A stretch of 64,000 bases of DNA from Roseibium alexandrii DFL-11 (lineage in GTDB: Bacteria > Pseudomonadota > Alphaproteobacteria > Rhizobiales > Stappiaceae), in assembly GCF_000158095.2 (NCBI RefSeq), contig NZ_CM011002.1, forward strand, positions 4,134,703 through 4,198,702. The letters are read 5' to 3'. The notes beneath the pieces are model-generated. The model did not search any database and was not told where the DNA came from. It saw only the letters and a list, made by a program, of their open reading frames with translations. Below are positions 34,114 through 42,499 of the stretch, one piece after another. The stretch's first letter is position 1, and every line of letters begins with the position of its first letter. The position numbers were made by a program, and so were the translations under genes.

Positions 34114-34644
34114 TCAAATTCCAGACCGCTTCCGTATCGCGCGCAGTTTGACCGAATAGAGCGGATAAGCGACTGTCTCGCGAAGACAGGCGTAGAGCCA
34201 TTTGTTGAGTGGTGTGTTTGAAACGGAGCGCCCAGGGCCAGAACCTGTCGCTGAAAATCCGAGCGTTTGGAAACACAAAACTGCCCGGGGCAGATGATAC
34301 CGGTCAGAGACGATCAGAGTGTTTTCGAGTTTCTCCCGTCTTAAGATCCGCGCGGAAAAGACAGCATTCTCCAAGGTGTTGCGTGACCGGGTCTCGGTGC
34401 GGATCGCGCTTTGCGGAACACCCAAAGCGATCAGCTCGCGTTTCATGACCTCAGCTTCCGCAGGAGGGTGGTTTCCGAGGCCGCCACATCCAACGATGAT
34501 TGGTGCAGCACCTGCATGATAGAGTGCAGCGGCATGTTCGATCCTTCTGAGCAGTGTCGGGCTGGGGCGCCCGCCTGTCCAGACCGCAGCTCCGAGCAGG
34601 ACAATTGCGTCGGCCGGCCTCTGTGGATATTTCCTCGATTGCAT
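34114..34644 (-). CDS. YdcF/DUF218-family protein
   Basis: A 176-residue protein of the YdcF/SanA/ElyC (DUF218) family. The fold is seen in DAIVLLGAAVWTGGRPSPTL, PIIVGCGGLGN, the SRNTLENAVFSA helix and IVSDRYHLPRAV. No membrane helix is obvious, unlike SanA or ElyC. Members bind nucleotide-like ligands or act in envelope metabolism; the role here is unknown. Convergent with phnF, 18 bp apart. Confidence 0.86.
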   Translation of the reverse strand: MQSRKYPQRPADAIVLLGAAVWTGGRPSPTLLRRIEHAAALYHAGAAPIIVGCGGLGNHPPAEAEVMKRELIALGVPQSAIRTETRSRNTLENAVFSARILRREKLENTLIVSDRYHLPRAVLCFQTLGFSATGSGPGRSVSNTPLNKWLYACLRETVAYPLYSVKLRAIRKRSGI

Positions 34645-34887
34645 CCTTGTTTGACTACCTTGGTCGCAAACTTAGGGCAAATTTGTATGAGGTCAGTCTG
34701 CTCACGCTCTTTCGTCTCTTGAATATATAGGTACTGTTCGGCTTATCGCTCACGAAACCGTGAGGCTCAAGAATGGCTCAAGTCTTGGCCTTGGCCTCGG
34801 AAATGTCCCGATCTGCATTATATCCTCGGGTAATGCGCTGCAACAAAGTGCAGCGTCCGACTCTTTCTGACCGATAGGAGGATATTC

Positions 34888-35373
34888 ATGGCAGCCAATT
34901 TCTCCCGCCGGACCGTTCTTGCAGCAGGCGGTGCAGCACTGGTGACCGGTGCTTCCGGACTGATTGTTCCTGCGCAAGCAAAAGGTGTTGCTCCGACACC
35001 GTCTATGCGTGGCGGCGCCAACAACTACCGGCCTGGCGCGCCGATCGTGGACCGGATTGGCAGCGGCGGTTTCTGGATGACGGGGACTGTGCGCAGGGCA
35101 GGGGACGGCGCGCCATTGGCTGGACAACGGATCCAGATTTGGGCTCATACGACAGAAGGACATGAACGTGATCCGGAGAGCCACGGCGCTACTCTAACCG
35201 ACGAGAATGGCGTGTTCCGGCTCGAAATGCCCCAGATTGTGCCCGCCTTTGGCCAGCCGCACGGGCACCTAGCCCATGACAGCGGCGACTTTGAAACAGT
35301 GTTTTTGCGCCCTGTCATGCCCAGTTCTCAAGACAAGAGCCTTGAAGCACATTTTGTTTTGAACCCGGCATAA
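34888..35373 (+). CDS. Tat-exported intradiol-dioxygenase-like protein
   Basis: A 161-residue protein with a twin-arginine signal (MAANFSRRTVLAAGG) and a mature domain resembling the core of intradiol ring-cleavage dioxygenases: NNYRPGAP (ligand-type Tyr), GQRIQIWAHTTEGHE, a Thr-Asp-x-x-Gly-x-Phe turn (TDENGVFRLEM) and PHGH, matching the PHIH iron ligands. The second iron tyrosine position appears to be Phe (PAFGQPHGH), so iron binding or activity may be changed. ATG 34888 follows TAGGAGG. The gene is followed 16 bp later by a ferric-reductase-like membrane protein, suggesting a redox unit. Substrate is unknown. Confidence 0.8.
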   Translation: MAANFSRRTVLAAGGAALVTGASGLIVPAQAKGVAPTPSMRGGANNYRPGAPIVDRIGSGGFWMTGTVRRAGDGAPLAGQRIQIWAHTTEGHERDPESHGATLTDENGVFRLEMPQIVPAFGQPHGHLAHDSGDFETVFLRPVMPSSQDKSLEAHFVLNPA

Positions 35374-35389
35374 GCAGGCCGCGTTTGGA

Positions 35390-36025
35390 ATGAAACCTTT
35401 TCAAAAGGCCGTTCTTTGGGGCCTCATCAGCGCAGTTGTGATTGCTCCGCTGCTTGCGGCCGCTTCGAGCCCTTTGCTGGCATGGCGTGATCCCGTTTAC
35501 ATTGCCTCCGGTTTTGCCGGGATCCTGGCGATGGCGTTGCTGGTTTTGCAGCCGCTCTTGGCGGGCGGATTGTTGCCGGGAGTGTCACTTGCAAAGAGCA
35601 GGGCAGTCCATCGCTGGGCCGGGACGTTGCTGGTCTTGATGGTGGTCCTTCACGTTGGTGGATTGTGGGTTACCAGCCCGCCGGATGTCGTCGATGCGCT
35701 TTTGTTCAGATCCCCAACTCCCTTTTCCGCATGGGGTGTCATCGCCATGTGGTGTATCTTCGCTGCCGGACTCGTTGCGGTGCTGCGGCGGCGCCTTCGC
35801 TGGCGTCCGAAAACCTGGCAGAAGATCCATTCAACACTTGCATTGGGTGTTGTGATAGGCGGTGCGGCCCACGCGTTCCTGATTGAGGGGACCATGGAGC
35901 CCGTCACCAAGGCAGTCCTGTGTGTTGCCGCGGTTGTCGTCACCCTCAAGGCAATCCGGGATCTCAGGATCTGGTCGGGGCGCGCGATTGCCAATCCCAA
36001 CACACGGACCGGAAGCGTCAGATGA
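35390..36025 (+). CDS. Ferric-reductase-like transmembrane protein
   Basis: A 211-residue inner-membrane protein with five to six helices. Histidines suited to haem ligation occur in SRAVHRWAG, VLHVGG, WQKIHSTLALG and GAAHAFLIEG, as in ferric-reductase-like (FRD/YedZ-type) domains. No FAD or NAD domain is attached. It directly follows the Tat-exported dioxygenase-like gene and probably moves electrons across the membrane to or from it; this is inferred from position. Its 3' end overlaps the convergent cytochrome b561 gene by 8 bp. Confidence 0.85.
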   Translation: MKPFQKAVLWGLISAVVIAPLLAAASSPLLAWRDPVYIASGFAGILAMALLVLQPLLAGGLLPGVSLAKSRAVHRWAGTLLVLMVVLHVGGLWVTSPPDVVDALLFRSPTPFSAWGVIAMWCIFAAGLVAVLRRRLRWRPKTWQKIHSTLALGVVIGGAAHAFLIEGTMEPVTKAVLCVAAVVVTLKAIRDLRIWSGRAIANPNTRTGSVR

Positions 36026-36545
36026 TCCGGTAAAGCGTGTCGTCCTTGCGGATTACATGATGCATCAGGACCGCGCCGATATGGACTGTGAACAATCCAA
36101 GCAGTATCCAGGCGCTCCATTCGTGAACCGCCGAAAACACTGGGGCAATATCAGGGCTTTTCCCAATCGGGCTCCACACCTCTAAAATGCCGAACCACTT
36201 CAGCGGAAAACCATGCGCATTGGTGGCCAGAAATCCTGAGACCGGCATAATGATCAAAAACAGATACAAGAGACCGTGAACCGCTTCGGCGGCATACCTC
36301 TCAAGCGGGGGAGCCTCGTGGCGCGGCGGTCTGTTCATCCAGCGGTTTCCAACCCGGATCAGCATGAGCCACAAGACGAGAAATCCGATGCTTTCGTGCA
36401 GAAGATAAAAATCGAGCACGACATCTTTCTTGGCAAACCCAATCATCAGCCCCAACGGCCAGGTCAACAGCACAAGCAGCCCGATTGCCCAATGCAGCAA
36501 CCTGGAGGGAGCCGCATAGCGGTTTTGGGTGCCGATGGCTGCCAT
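36018..36545 (-). CDS. Cytochrome b561 (CybB-like)
   Basis: A 175-residue four-helix di-haem b561 membrane protein. Conserved haem-ligand histidines lie in SRLLHWAIG, LLHESIG, AVHGLLYL and VHEWSAW/TVHIGAVLMHHV. Such proteins oxidise quinol and pass electrons to periplasmic partners such as oxygen or superoxide. Start ATG 36545. Convergent overlap with the ferric-reductase-like gene. Confidence 0.92.
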   Translation of the reverse strand: MAAIGTQNRYAAPSRLLHWAIGLLVLLTWPLGLMIGFAKKDVVLDFYLLHESIGFLVLWLMLIRVGNRWMNRPPRHEAPPLERYAAEAVHGLLYLFLIIMPVSGFLATNAHGFPLKWFGILEVWSPIGKSPDIAPVFSAVHEWSAWILLGLFTVHIGAVLMHHVIRKDDTLYRII

Positions 36546-36670
36546 GTCTCATAAATCCCGAGTTTTGAAAGTGCCTATCAAGTCTGGTGTTTGCATATCA
36601 GGCCGGATGCAAAACAATTGTGATAGACAACACGTTCATGGGACATGCTCGCCGGTATGACGTTGATGCC

Positions 36671-38236
36671 TCACGACCAGAACTTCGGCACATCCTTGGT
36701 CGCATCCCAATAGCCCCGGGCGTGCTGCCACATGGCTTGGCTCTGTGCTTCATGCCAGCCGATCGTGAACCCAATGGCTTGTCCGGCGGTCAACGCATTC
36801 TTGCCTGTCACATTGCTCATCTCGGGGAGACGTTCTGCCATCGCGACATCATTCAAATAGCCGAAGATATCCTGCAGGCGTTTCATCCGCTTGAGCAGCG
36901 GTTTGACGGCATCTTTCGGGTAAAGGCTCCCGAAAAACTCAATGCCATACCGCAGTTTCTTCATGGCCTTGCGCATCTCGTGACGCTCCGGAATGGTCAA
37001 CTCGTCCAGGCGCTTTCCATATTTGTTGACTTTCTTCCACTGTTTGGCGAGGGCTTGAGCCGCAAAATCCTCGATCGGCTGCGCCAGAAGGCTGCTCTGG
37101 TCAAAGTTCTCCGGGTCGAGCCACCCCCGGCCTTCCGTGTATGCCGCCTGATCGAGCAGGAACGCGTTCACCTCTGCGGATTTTAGATGCGTCACCAGTG
37201 CGGTGCGGGTGTCCTTGCCGCGGGATGCATGAAGATCGGCGAGCAGGGCCTCAAAAGAAATGCTTTCCGGTGCTTTGTCCACGACCGGCTCGACGATCTC
37301 GTCAATCAGAACATCGAAATCGCGCAAGGCACCGGCCTCAGCCGCGACGGTTCTGGCCAGCTGGTCCAGCGGGGTCATGGTCGCCGGATTGAGAGCTGGC
37401 TTGAACAGCCGGAATGCACTGCGGAGCCGGCGCAGGCCAACCCTCAGCTGATGCGGCCCTTCCGGGTTTTCACTGGCGAGAACTGCTAGGCGGTTTTCTG
37501 CAATCTGAGTGAGACAGGAGCGCAGCACATCTCGGAAGGCATGTTCCACGGTGATGCCTTGCTCAAACACCACGTTTTCAGCGAAGAAGGGAACGGCTTT
37601 TCCGTCCGGTTGGCCCTCGGCGAACCGGTAGCCGCGTTCGGCCTTGCTGTAGGGTGAAAAACGGAACGGCACATCATTTAGAAGCTGTTTGGCAACCTCG
37701 AAGAGTGCGGCGCTTGGCCCGGCCTTCAATTCCATCTCCAGCTCCACCAGCGGATGGCTTTCCGGCCCGGCCAGAATGTTGCCAGTGTCGAAGGCAAGTT
37801 CGATATGGGCGCCATCGGTCTCCCGGGTCAACTGGCGCGTTGTGCGCTTCATGACCGTCTCAAAGCACTCAGATACGCTGGCGTCGCCGATCGTCTCGAC
37901 AAGTTTTGCGCGCACGTCAGCATCTTCAATGACGGACAAATCAAGTGCGCGTCCGGAAACAGGATGTTCGGCTTCGATCGGGGAAGACAGGCCGCCCATC
38001 ACGCCGGTTCCAAGCTTTGCGGTTTGCACCCAGCTGCGGCCGGATTTGCGCACTCGCAAGGAGATCTTGGCCTGGCGAAGGGCCTGATCCGGCGTGTCGA
38101 AATAAATGGACTGCAGGGTCTTGGTGACCGGTCGGGAGGCGGCAAAATCCTTGAGCGCGCCAGACCGTTTGATTTCGTCCTGCGCTGCCGGGTCCAGTTC
38201 GAGTTTGAGTTCGATTTCACGTGCTGATTTGGTCAT
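36671..38236 (-). CDS. CYTH and CHAD domain protein
   Basis: A 521-residue protein. The N-terminal CYTH domain (about 1-200) starts with EIELKLEL, the E-x-E-x-K motif of triphosphate-tunnel metalloenzymes such as inorganic triphosphatase. The C-terminal CHAD domain (about 240-515) is helical, with repeated basic/histidine helices (HQLRVGLRRLRSAFRLFKP, ERHEMRKAMKKLRYGIEF) known to bind polyphosphate. ATG 38236 (MTKSAREI) is preferred over a longer frame. Probably hydrolyses inorganic triphosphate and binds polyphosphate; a link to the nearby phosphonate operon is not shown. Confidence 0.93.
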   Translation of the reverse strand: MTKSAREIELKLELDPAAQDEIKRSGALKDFAASRPVTKTLQSIYFDTPDQALRQAKISLRVRKSGRSWVQTAKLGTGVMGGLSSPIEAEHPVSGRALDLSVIEDADVRAKLVETIGDASVSECFETVMKRTTRQLTRETDGAHIELAFDTGNILAGPESHPLVELEMELKAGPSAALFEVAKQLLNDVPFRFSPYSKAERGYRFAEGQPDGKAVPFFAENVVFEQGITVEHAFRDVLRSCLTQIAENRLAVLASENPEGPHQLRVGLRRLRSAFRLFKPALNPATMTPLDQLARTVAAEAGALRDFDVLIDEIVEPVVDKAPESISFEALLADLHASRGKDTRTALVTHLKSAEVNAFLLDQAAYTEGRGWLDPENFDQSSLLAQPIEDFAAQALAKQWKKVNKYGKRLDELTIPERHEMRKAMKKLRYGIEFFGSLYPKDAVKPLLKRMKRLQDIFGYLNDVAMAERLPEMSNVTGKNALTAGQAIGFTIGWHEAQSQAMWQHARGYWDATKDVPKFWS

Positions 38237-38634
38237 GGTGAAGATGTATCGAAAGGCAAAAAGCTTGTCTAGAAAAAGCGCACAATTTGCACCTTTCTTC
38301 GCCGGCAAAATTTCTTGAATTTGGTCAAGCGCCTGCAATCAGCGCGTTGACCTGCGCAATGATGGATCACCTTGCGGCCCAAGATTGCGGTGTGGGCGCC
38401 AGAGCCAGAGCCTGTGCTTGTGTCTGCCTCCGTTTCGGATCTCTGATCAAGCGGGTCCAGTGCTTTTTCGCTTCAGATCTAAAGTTCAAACGGTGCAATG
38501 ATGCAGCGGCTGGTCAGGTCAATGCTGACCTCAGACAGCCCTTCTAATTGATCGTGGATAGTTTGCGGATTTGAGGTGCATCTCTGCTTGCATCGGCACG
38601 GGGGCGGTGATATTCACCCTCCTCGGTGTCAGTT
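38237..38634. other. Intergenic region upstream of tRNA-Leu
   Basis: About 400 bp between the CYTH/CHAD start and tRNA-Leu. Probably holds both promoters. No ORF with coding character and no RNA fold was recognised. Confidence 0.45.
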
Positions 38635-38719
38635 GCCCCTCTGGCGGAACTGGTAGACGCGCGGGATTCAAAATCCCGTTCCTTCGGGAGTGCCGGTTCG
38701 ATTCCGGCGGGGGGCACCA
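38635..38719 (+). tRNA. tRNA-Leu (anticodon CAA)
   Basis: An 85-nt class II tRNA: acceptor GCCCCTC pairs with GGGGGGC, then A and an encoded CCA. The anticodon loop TTCAAAA gives CAA, decoding TTG. The long variable arm (CGTTCCTTCGGGAG) and the T arm GGTTCGATTCC are clear. Confidence 0.96.
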
Positions 38720-38826
38720 CTTTTTTCTCGTTTTCTTTCCTTTATTCGGCCGCTGCCTTCAGGCAGATGGAAACGTTTGAGCGGTATCGAAACCGAATTC
38801 GAATTTCCATACCAGCTGCAAAGAAA

Positions 38827-38850
38827 AAGGCCCTGAACATGTCAGAGCCT
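38827..38850 (-). terminator. Rho-independent terminator after the RTX locus
   Basis: On the minus strand AAGGCTCTGA and TCAGGGCCTT pair (one mismatch) and are followed by TTTTCTTTG. It stands 30 bp past the stop of the downstream reading frame at 38880, showing that the minus-strand transcript is designed to run through that frame. Confidence 0.8.
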
Positions 38851-38879
38851 TTCTCGTCCGTTTAGTGGGTTGGTTTCAA

Positions 38880-39584
38880 CTACGCTGTAAATCCAACCAA
38901 CTCTACATTGTCCACGGCGATGCCACCGACAATGTCGACATTTGTAAACCAGCCATACCGGTTGCCACCGACTTCGGCTGGAATTGTGTCCGTTGCGCTG
39001 TTGCGAACTTCATTGAACAGCCAGTTACCGTCGGCATCGAAGATGCTCATGGCTACGTTCAAGGTCCCATCCTCACCTTCGAAGAAGAGATGTTCTAGCG
39101 TGTACCAACCGGAAGTATCAATCACGGCGTGATTAATGGTCTCCAAGTCTTCGCGTGGGTCGAAATTCGTATTGTTGCTCGCACCTACCAACAACTCTCC
39201 TGTGCTGGTATCCTTGGTGAAATGGAAGATGAAATCCCGTTGGTGATTTCCATCGGACCCATTGGCTGCGACCGAATAGTCGAATCCTTCACCCGACGCC
39301 CAATTGGTATCTAAGTAGATGTCGACTGTTGTTTTGAAGCCGTCTTCGAAGGTATCTCGATAACCATCAAATCTAGTGAAGGGGCCTGTTTCGCTGCCCG
39401 GTGTTCCTGCCTGAGTGACAATGGCGTGTGCAGACCCTGATGCGGATACAATACCGCCTTGGCCCGATGGTGCGGTTACGATATTGCCGTAACCTGCCAC
39501 ATCATCTGTATCCAAAATTCCAGCTGTGTCAGATTCGAAACCTTGTGAAAAGCGGCTGACAAAGCTGCTTGTGTCCCTGGTTTG
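38880..39584 (-). pseudogene. C-terminal LamG-like part of the RTX protein, downstream of an in-frame TAG
   Basis: Open for about 234 codons in exactly the same frame as the upstream RTX protein and separated from it only by its TAG stop (39585-39587). No ATG or ribosome site begins it; the first start-like codon is TTG at 39515, inside a conserved-looking segment. The sequence (SRFSQGFESDTAG, TRFDGYRDTFEDGFKTTVD, FDYSVAANGSDGNHQRDF, GNRYGWFTNVDIVGGI) looks like a secreted beta-sandwich/LamG-like domain, under clear coding constraint. Either one gene broken by a nonsense mutation, a readthrough product, or a sequencing error. Confidence 0.7.
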
Positions 39585-41696
39585 CTAGGTTTCTGTTGTG
39601 CCACCGACAAAGACGAAGTTTTCAACGTTTACAACTGTATCCGTGCCATCTGTACCGACATTGTCTACGACGACAATAGAGCCATCCGCTTGCCGGGTCA
39701 GCGTAAAGTTTTCGGAACCTCCGCTGAAGATGGCTGAATCGATGCCGTCTCCGCCATCAATTCGATCATCTCCGGCCAGGCCAATCAGAATATCGTTCCC
39801 GTCGCCACCATTGAGAGTATCGTTTCCTTCCTTACCATTCAGCTGATCGCTGGAAGATGTCCCAGTGATGATCGTATCCACTGTGCCTTGGTTGGCAGAC
39901 TTCTCGCCTTGGAATTCGGCGACAACGTCTGTCGTATTCGGGAACGTGATGCCATACGAAGAGCCGTCGATGTTCGTTTCTGTGACGCCGTCGATGTTGA
40001 ACAGTTTCCATGAGGAAACCGCGCCGGAGAGATCTAGGCCGGTGATCGACAAGCCGTCGAGTTCGCCAAAATTGAAAATGCCGATCGGGTTCTTGTGATA
40101 TTCGCCGCTGACGGTCACACCGTTGAAGGTCACAGTTCCGATGTCCGGAGAGTTTGCCGGAGCTGGATTTGCTGAGTTGGGAGCATTCAACCCGCCGATC
40201 AGTTCGATCGCATTGTCTGGTCGAGATCCGATCGCTGAACCACCGGATTGCCCTACGAGACCAATGTTTTCAAATGTGGCATTTCCGTTGAAGCCGAACA
40301 ACTTGATATGAGCAGTATTCCCGCCGCCATCTCCATTGTCTGAAAGCGTCGAATTACTGACAACTAATGCGCCCATGGCCAGAAGATTTGTCGGGTCCGC
40401 ATTATCGGTCGAGAAGATGCCGCGGTCAGTGAACCCATTGATTTCACCATTGGTAAAGGTCAACGTCCCGATGTTCGCGCCCGGAGTGACATCGATGCCT
40501 CTCGTGCTGGTGCCGTTGCCGACAAGATCCAACCCGTCGAGGGTCACGTCACCGTCCACACCGGTCGCAAAGGTAACCGCCACGCCGGATGCCGGGGCGA
40601 TGTTGACATCCCCGCCGTTTAACGCCTTGATCGTGATTGCTTTGTCGATGACAAGATTTTCAGCGTATGTTCCCGCTGCCACATAGATAGTGTCACCTGC
40701 GTTGGCAGCATCAATCGCAGCCTGGATCGTTCCACCATTCACTTCTGATGCGTCCTCAACGGTGACTGCGATTACTGCCGTTGAAGTGTTTCCGCTGGCG
40801 TCCTGAGCCTGAACCTCGACCTCATAGACGTTGTTGGAGCCTGCATCTTGCGGGTTTTCGAAATCAGCAGCAGACGCGAATGATAGGGCGCCGGTATTGG
40901 AATTAATCTGAAACAGTGCCTGGTCATCGCCTCCAACGATTGAAAATGTCGATGCCTCGTTAGCTGTTATCGTGCCTACGTCGGTTTCGTTTTCATTGAT
41001 CTCGAAAGTTGGTGAAGACGTGATCGTGGGCGGAGTGGTATCTGGCGTTACGCCGCCACCGCCGCCTCCAGCACCTGGTGCATCCGGATCTGCAGGGGAG
41101 TCGTCTGGGCTGTCGTTTGGCGTTCCGTCATTGCTGGGTTGGTCGATGGGGTCCCCGGATGTATTTTGTGCACCGGACCGGCTTTCATCAAACCCGAACA
41201 GGAGCCAGTGCTCATAGCCGCTGGAGAATGTTCCGTTGGCGATTGCGTCTGCGATGTCTGGATTTGCGGCTAGGTATGCTGCTTCGTCGAAGCCTTCGCT
41301 CGTTTGCGAGGCGACGGACGCATTTGGCGACCGGCCTTCGCTGGCGCCGTGATTGATGAAGTGCAGGAATGGACTAATGCCGGACGCTGCAACGTCCGGG
41401 TTCTGTTCCAGGTAATAGGTGGGATTGAAGATTGCGTTCGGACTGCGACCTTCCGTTTCACCAAATTGGTTGAAGTGGTTGAGCGGATTGATGCCGGCGG
41501 CGGCAACGTCGGGGTTTTGTTCCAGATAGAACGATGTGTCGAAATATGGGTTTGGATCTCGGCCTTCTGAAAAACCAAACTGATTGAAGTGTTGCTCAGC
41601 GCTCTCAAACAAACCTGCTTCAATCGCAGCAGCAACATCAGGATTTTGGGATAGATAAAAGTCAGAGTCGAATGATGATGTAATAGAAAAAGCCAT
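39585..41696 (-). CDS. Large RTX-type secreted beta-helix protein with N-terminal NPDVA repeats
   Basis: A 703-residue acidic, cysteine-free protein with no classical signal peptide, consistent with type I secretion. Four N-terminal repeats (about 13-46, 56-84, 94-122, 140-173) follow the pattern Y-L-x-x-N-P-D-V-A...H-F...F-G-x-x-E-G-R-x-P-N. A Gly/Asp/Pro linker, a cadherin-like domain (about 215-320, ending VTVEDAS) and a right-handed beta-helix region (about 325-600, IQAAIDAANAGDTIYVAAGT) come next. RTX calcium nonapeptides close it (GNDTLNGGDGND, AGDDRIDGGDGIDSA). The TAG at 39587-39585 is followed by an open frame in the same phase. Likely surface adhesin or polysaccharide-binding protein; no secretion genes are adjacent. 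Confidence 0.82.
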   Translation of the reverse strand: MAFSITSSFDSDFYLSQNPDVAAAIEAGLFESAEQHFNQFGFSEGRDPNPYFDTSFYLEQNPDVAAAGINPLNHFNQFGETEGRSPNAIFNPTYYLEQNPDVAASGISPFLHFINHGASEGRSPNASVASQTSEGFDEAAYLAANPDIADAIANGTFSSGYEHWLLFGFDESRSGAQNTSGDPIDQPSNDGTPNDSPDDSPADPDAPGAGGGGGGVTPDTTPPTITSSPTFEINENETDVGTITANEASTFSIVGGDDQALFQINSNTGALSFASAADFENPQDAGSNNVYEVEVQAQDASGNTSTAVIAVTVEDASEVNGGTIQAAIDAANAGDTIYVAAGTYAENLVIDKAITIKALNGGDVNIAPASGVAVTFATGVDGDVTLDGLDLVGNGTSTRGIDVTPGANIGTLTFTNGEINGFTDRGIFSTDNADPTNLLAMGALVVSNSTLSDNGDGGGNTAHIKLFGFNGNATFENIGLVGQSGGSAIGSRPDNAIELIGGLNAPNSANPAPANSPDIGTVTFNGVTVSGEYHKNPIGIFNFGELDGLSITGLDLSGAVSSWKLFNIDGVTETNIDGSSYGITFPNTTDVVAEFQGEKSANQGTVDTIITGTSSSDQLNGKEGNDTLNGGDGNDILIGLAGDDRIDGGDGIDSAIFSGGSENFTLTRQADGSIVVVDNVGTDGTDTVVNVENFVFVGGTTET

Positions 41697-42499
41697 GAAT
41701 ACCCCCTACTAGCTTTCGCTTGACTAAAAAACTCGGGTTCAAACGGGATGGTTGCAGGCTTGAATTATTAAATTTTTTATTAAAATTATCAATATATTAA
41801 TTAACACGGTAATTACTGGTATTTTGTTGATGGAAATTAAGCTATTGAAACTATTGATAAAATTGCTCTTCTTCGCGTAAATTAATTTACTGTAAAGGTT
41901 AACGGCGAGCAACTTTGACGCGCAAAATGGAAAAAAATAGGTCCTATTATGTCACTAGTGCCAATAGTCGTGCGCTGATTGAAGTGTTCATCAAAATACT
42001 AAGGTTTCTTCTGTAATTTGTGAGCCGGTGAACAAGCGGCTATCCCTGGCTGTCTGAGTTGGCTGCCTGCAATCAGCTGATTGATTTCGACAGATTGGGC
42101 AATGTGCCGAGCGCTGAAATCCTTGGACCTTGCGATGCGAATGTCCCGTTGATGAATGAAGCTTTGGCTTTCGTCTGATGTTGCAGCCGGGTTCTGTCGA
42201 ACCCAACCACCTCGCCTACCAGTTAACATCCAAGCATTCTCGCGCTGGCCGCCGCTGCCGTCCGGTTCATATGCCTAAGCAATTGTTAATGTAAATAACG
42301 AAAATTTAGTATTAATTTCAAGTTAATTGCATGTTCAAAAAATATTAATGACGATCAAACAAACCAAAAATACTGAGTGTTCGATTTAATAATTTTTACC
42401 ACCTGCCGCGCATACTGCCCTCACAAGCAAATAACAAGCTAATGCGTCAAACATTCAAATAAACAGGGGCGGTGTATTCATTTCACCGAATGAAAACCT
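41697..42499. other. AT-rich intergenic region between two secreted-protein genes
   Basis: About 800 bp, strongly AT-rich at 41760-41900 and 42290-42400, between divergent genes. It should hold both promoters and looks suited to a xenogeneic silencer or MucR/Ros-type regulator. The GC-richer middle (42000-42250) has short minus-strand ORFs without a recognisable match; it may be a gene remnant. Confidence 0.5.

Noticed and set aside
39598-41217. Several plus-strand frames opposite the RTX gene
   Set aside because: They are Pro/Ser/Thr-rich reverse images of the Gly/Asp/Asn-rich RTX sequence.
41991-42229. Short minus-strand frames in the AT-rich intergenic region
   Set aside because: No ribosome site, no recognised motif; at best a remnant of an older gene, which cannot be shown.
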